From Alphaproteobacteria bacterium (GTDB lineage: Bacteria; Pseudomonadota; Alphaproteobacteria; DSM-16000; Inquilinaceae): a stretch of 42,401 nucleotides of DNA. The position numbers were made by a program, and so were the translations under genes. The DNA lies in assembly GCA_028281925.1 (NCBI GenBank), contig JANQIX010000112.1, positions 1 through 42,401 on the forward strand. Reading direction: 5' to 3'. The notes under the pieces are model-generated. The model worked only from the letters and a program-made list of their open reading frames with translations, had not been told where the DNA came from and did no database searches. Shown piece after piece: positions 42,250-42,401 of this stretch. Each line of letters opens with the position of its first letter. Within the stretch, counting starts at the first letter, position 1.

Positions 42250-42401
42250 TCACGCGTCGTCCGCCTCAAGCAGTTTCGACCGGAAAAGCACACCGGCCAG
42301 GGCCGCGCCGATCAACGGGGCGACGATGAACAGCCAGAGCTGTTGCAGTGCCGCACTTCCGACGAACACCGCGGGCCCGAGACTGCGCGCGGGATTGACC
42401 G
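42250..42401 (-). CDS. aqpZ: Aquaporin Z, C-terminal part (5' end outside window)
   Basis: Reading the minus strand inward from the right edge gives VNPARSLGPAVFVG, then LQQLWLFIVAPLIGAALAGVLF, ending ADDA before TGA at 42252-42250. NPARS is the second NPA motif of MIP-family channels, and the following Trp-containing helix is the last TM segment of aquaporin Z. About 50 codons are visible. The AqpZ rather than GlpF type is favoured by the GPAVF segment. It is an inner-membrane water channel. Confidence 0.9.
   Translation of the reverse strand, partial: VNPARSLGPAVFVGSAALQQLWLFIVAPLIGAALAGVLFRSKLLEADDA

Overview
The window is a GC-rich chromosomal segment of an alphaproteobacterium, most likely Rhodospirillales-like. 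Supporting signs are a CysD/CysNC pair of the NodP/NodQ type, an NDUFS6-type zinc-finger protein, several transmembrane chemoreceptors in a row, and a paired palindromic repeat of a kind common in alphaproteobacteria. The lineage is inferred from gene types only. No phage, insertion sequence or CRISPR array is evident.

Layout. 1-8002: four co-directional methyl-accepting chemotaxis proteins (MCPs). The first is cut by the window edge, the second has a duplicated sensor module and a C-terminal PilZ-like domain, and the last two end in zinc-binding CZB domains. 8156-10874: cysD-cysNC for sulfate activation to APS/PAPS. 10929-15486 (minus): a UDP-sugar dehydrogenase followed by a type I secretion ABC ATPase and its HlyD-type adaptor. 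15882-16558: an MlaC-family periplasmic protein with a strong terminator. 16655-17625: small hypothetical genes and non-coding DNA. 17682-18956: a phosphodiesterase of the alkaline phosphatase superfamily.

18992-21160 (minus): the most interesting region. A 67-residue peptide with four cysteines in CX3CX3CX3C spacing lies upstream of a radical SAM/SPASM enzyme whose N-terminus looks like a peptide-binding (PqqD/RRE-like) domain. This looks like a compact RiPP locus of sactipeptide or ranthipeptide type. It sits in DNA visibly richer in A+T than its surroundings and has no adjacent exporter or protease.

21482-31260: housekeeping and metabolic genes: nth, a DUF2244 protein, an Ada-like regulator/methyltransferase, an HIBADH-family dehydrogenase with an aldehyde dehydrogenase, a paired palindromic repeat, dapB, an NDUFS6-like protein, an ABC ATPase overlapping an alpha/beta hydrolase, an orphan histidine kinase and tRNA-Arg(CCG). 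31377-35199: a methyltransferase, then a LysR regulator divergent from a DoxX plus VOC gene pair that resembles quinone/catechol detoxification operons, then a GNAT acetyltransferase. 35228-42401: cell-envelope genes: two small exported proteins (one a DM13 lipoprotein), a 15-repeat TPR protein ending in a degenerate OmpA-like domain, a two-TM protein with eight propeller-like repeats, a membrane-anchored HtrA-type protease, and the C-terminal end of an aquaporin.

All calls rest on reading the sequence and translated proteins. No database search was possible.
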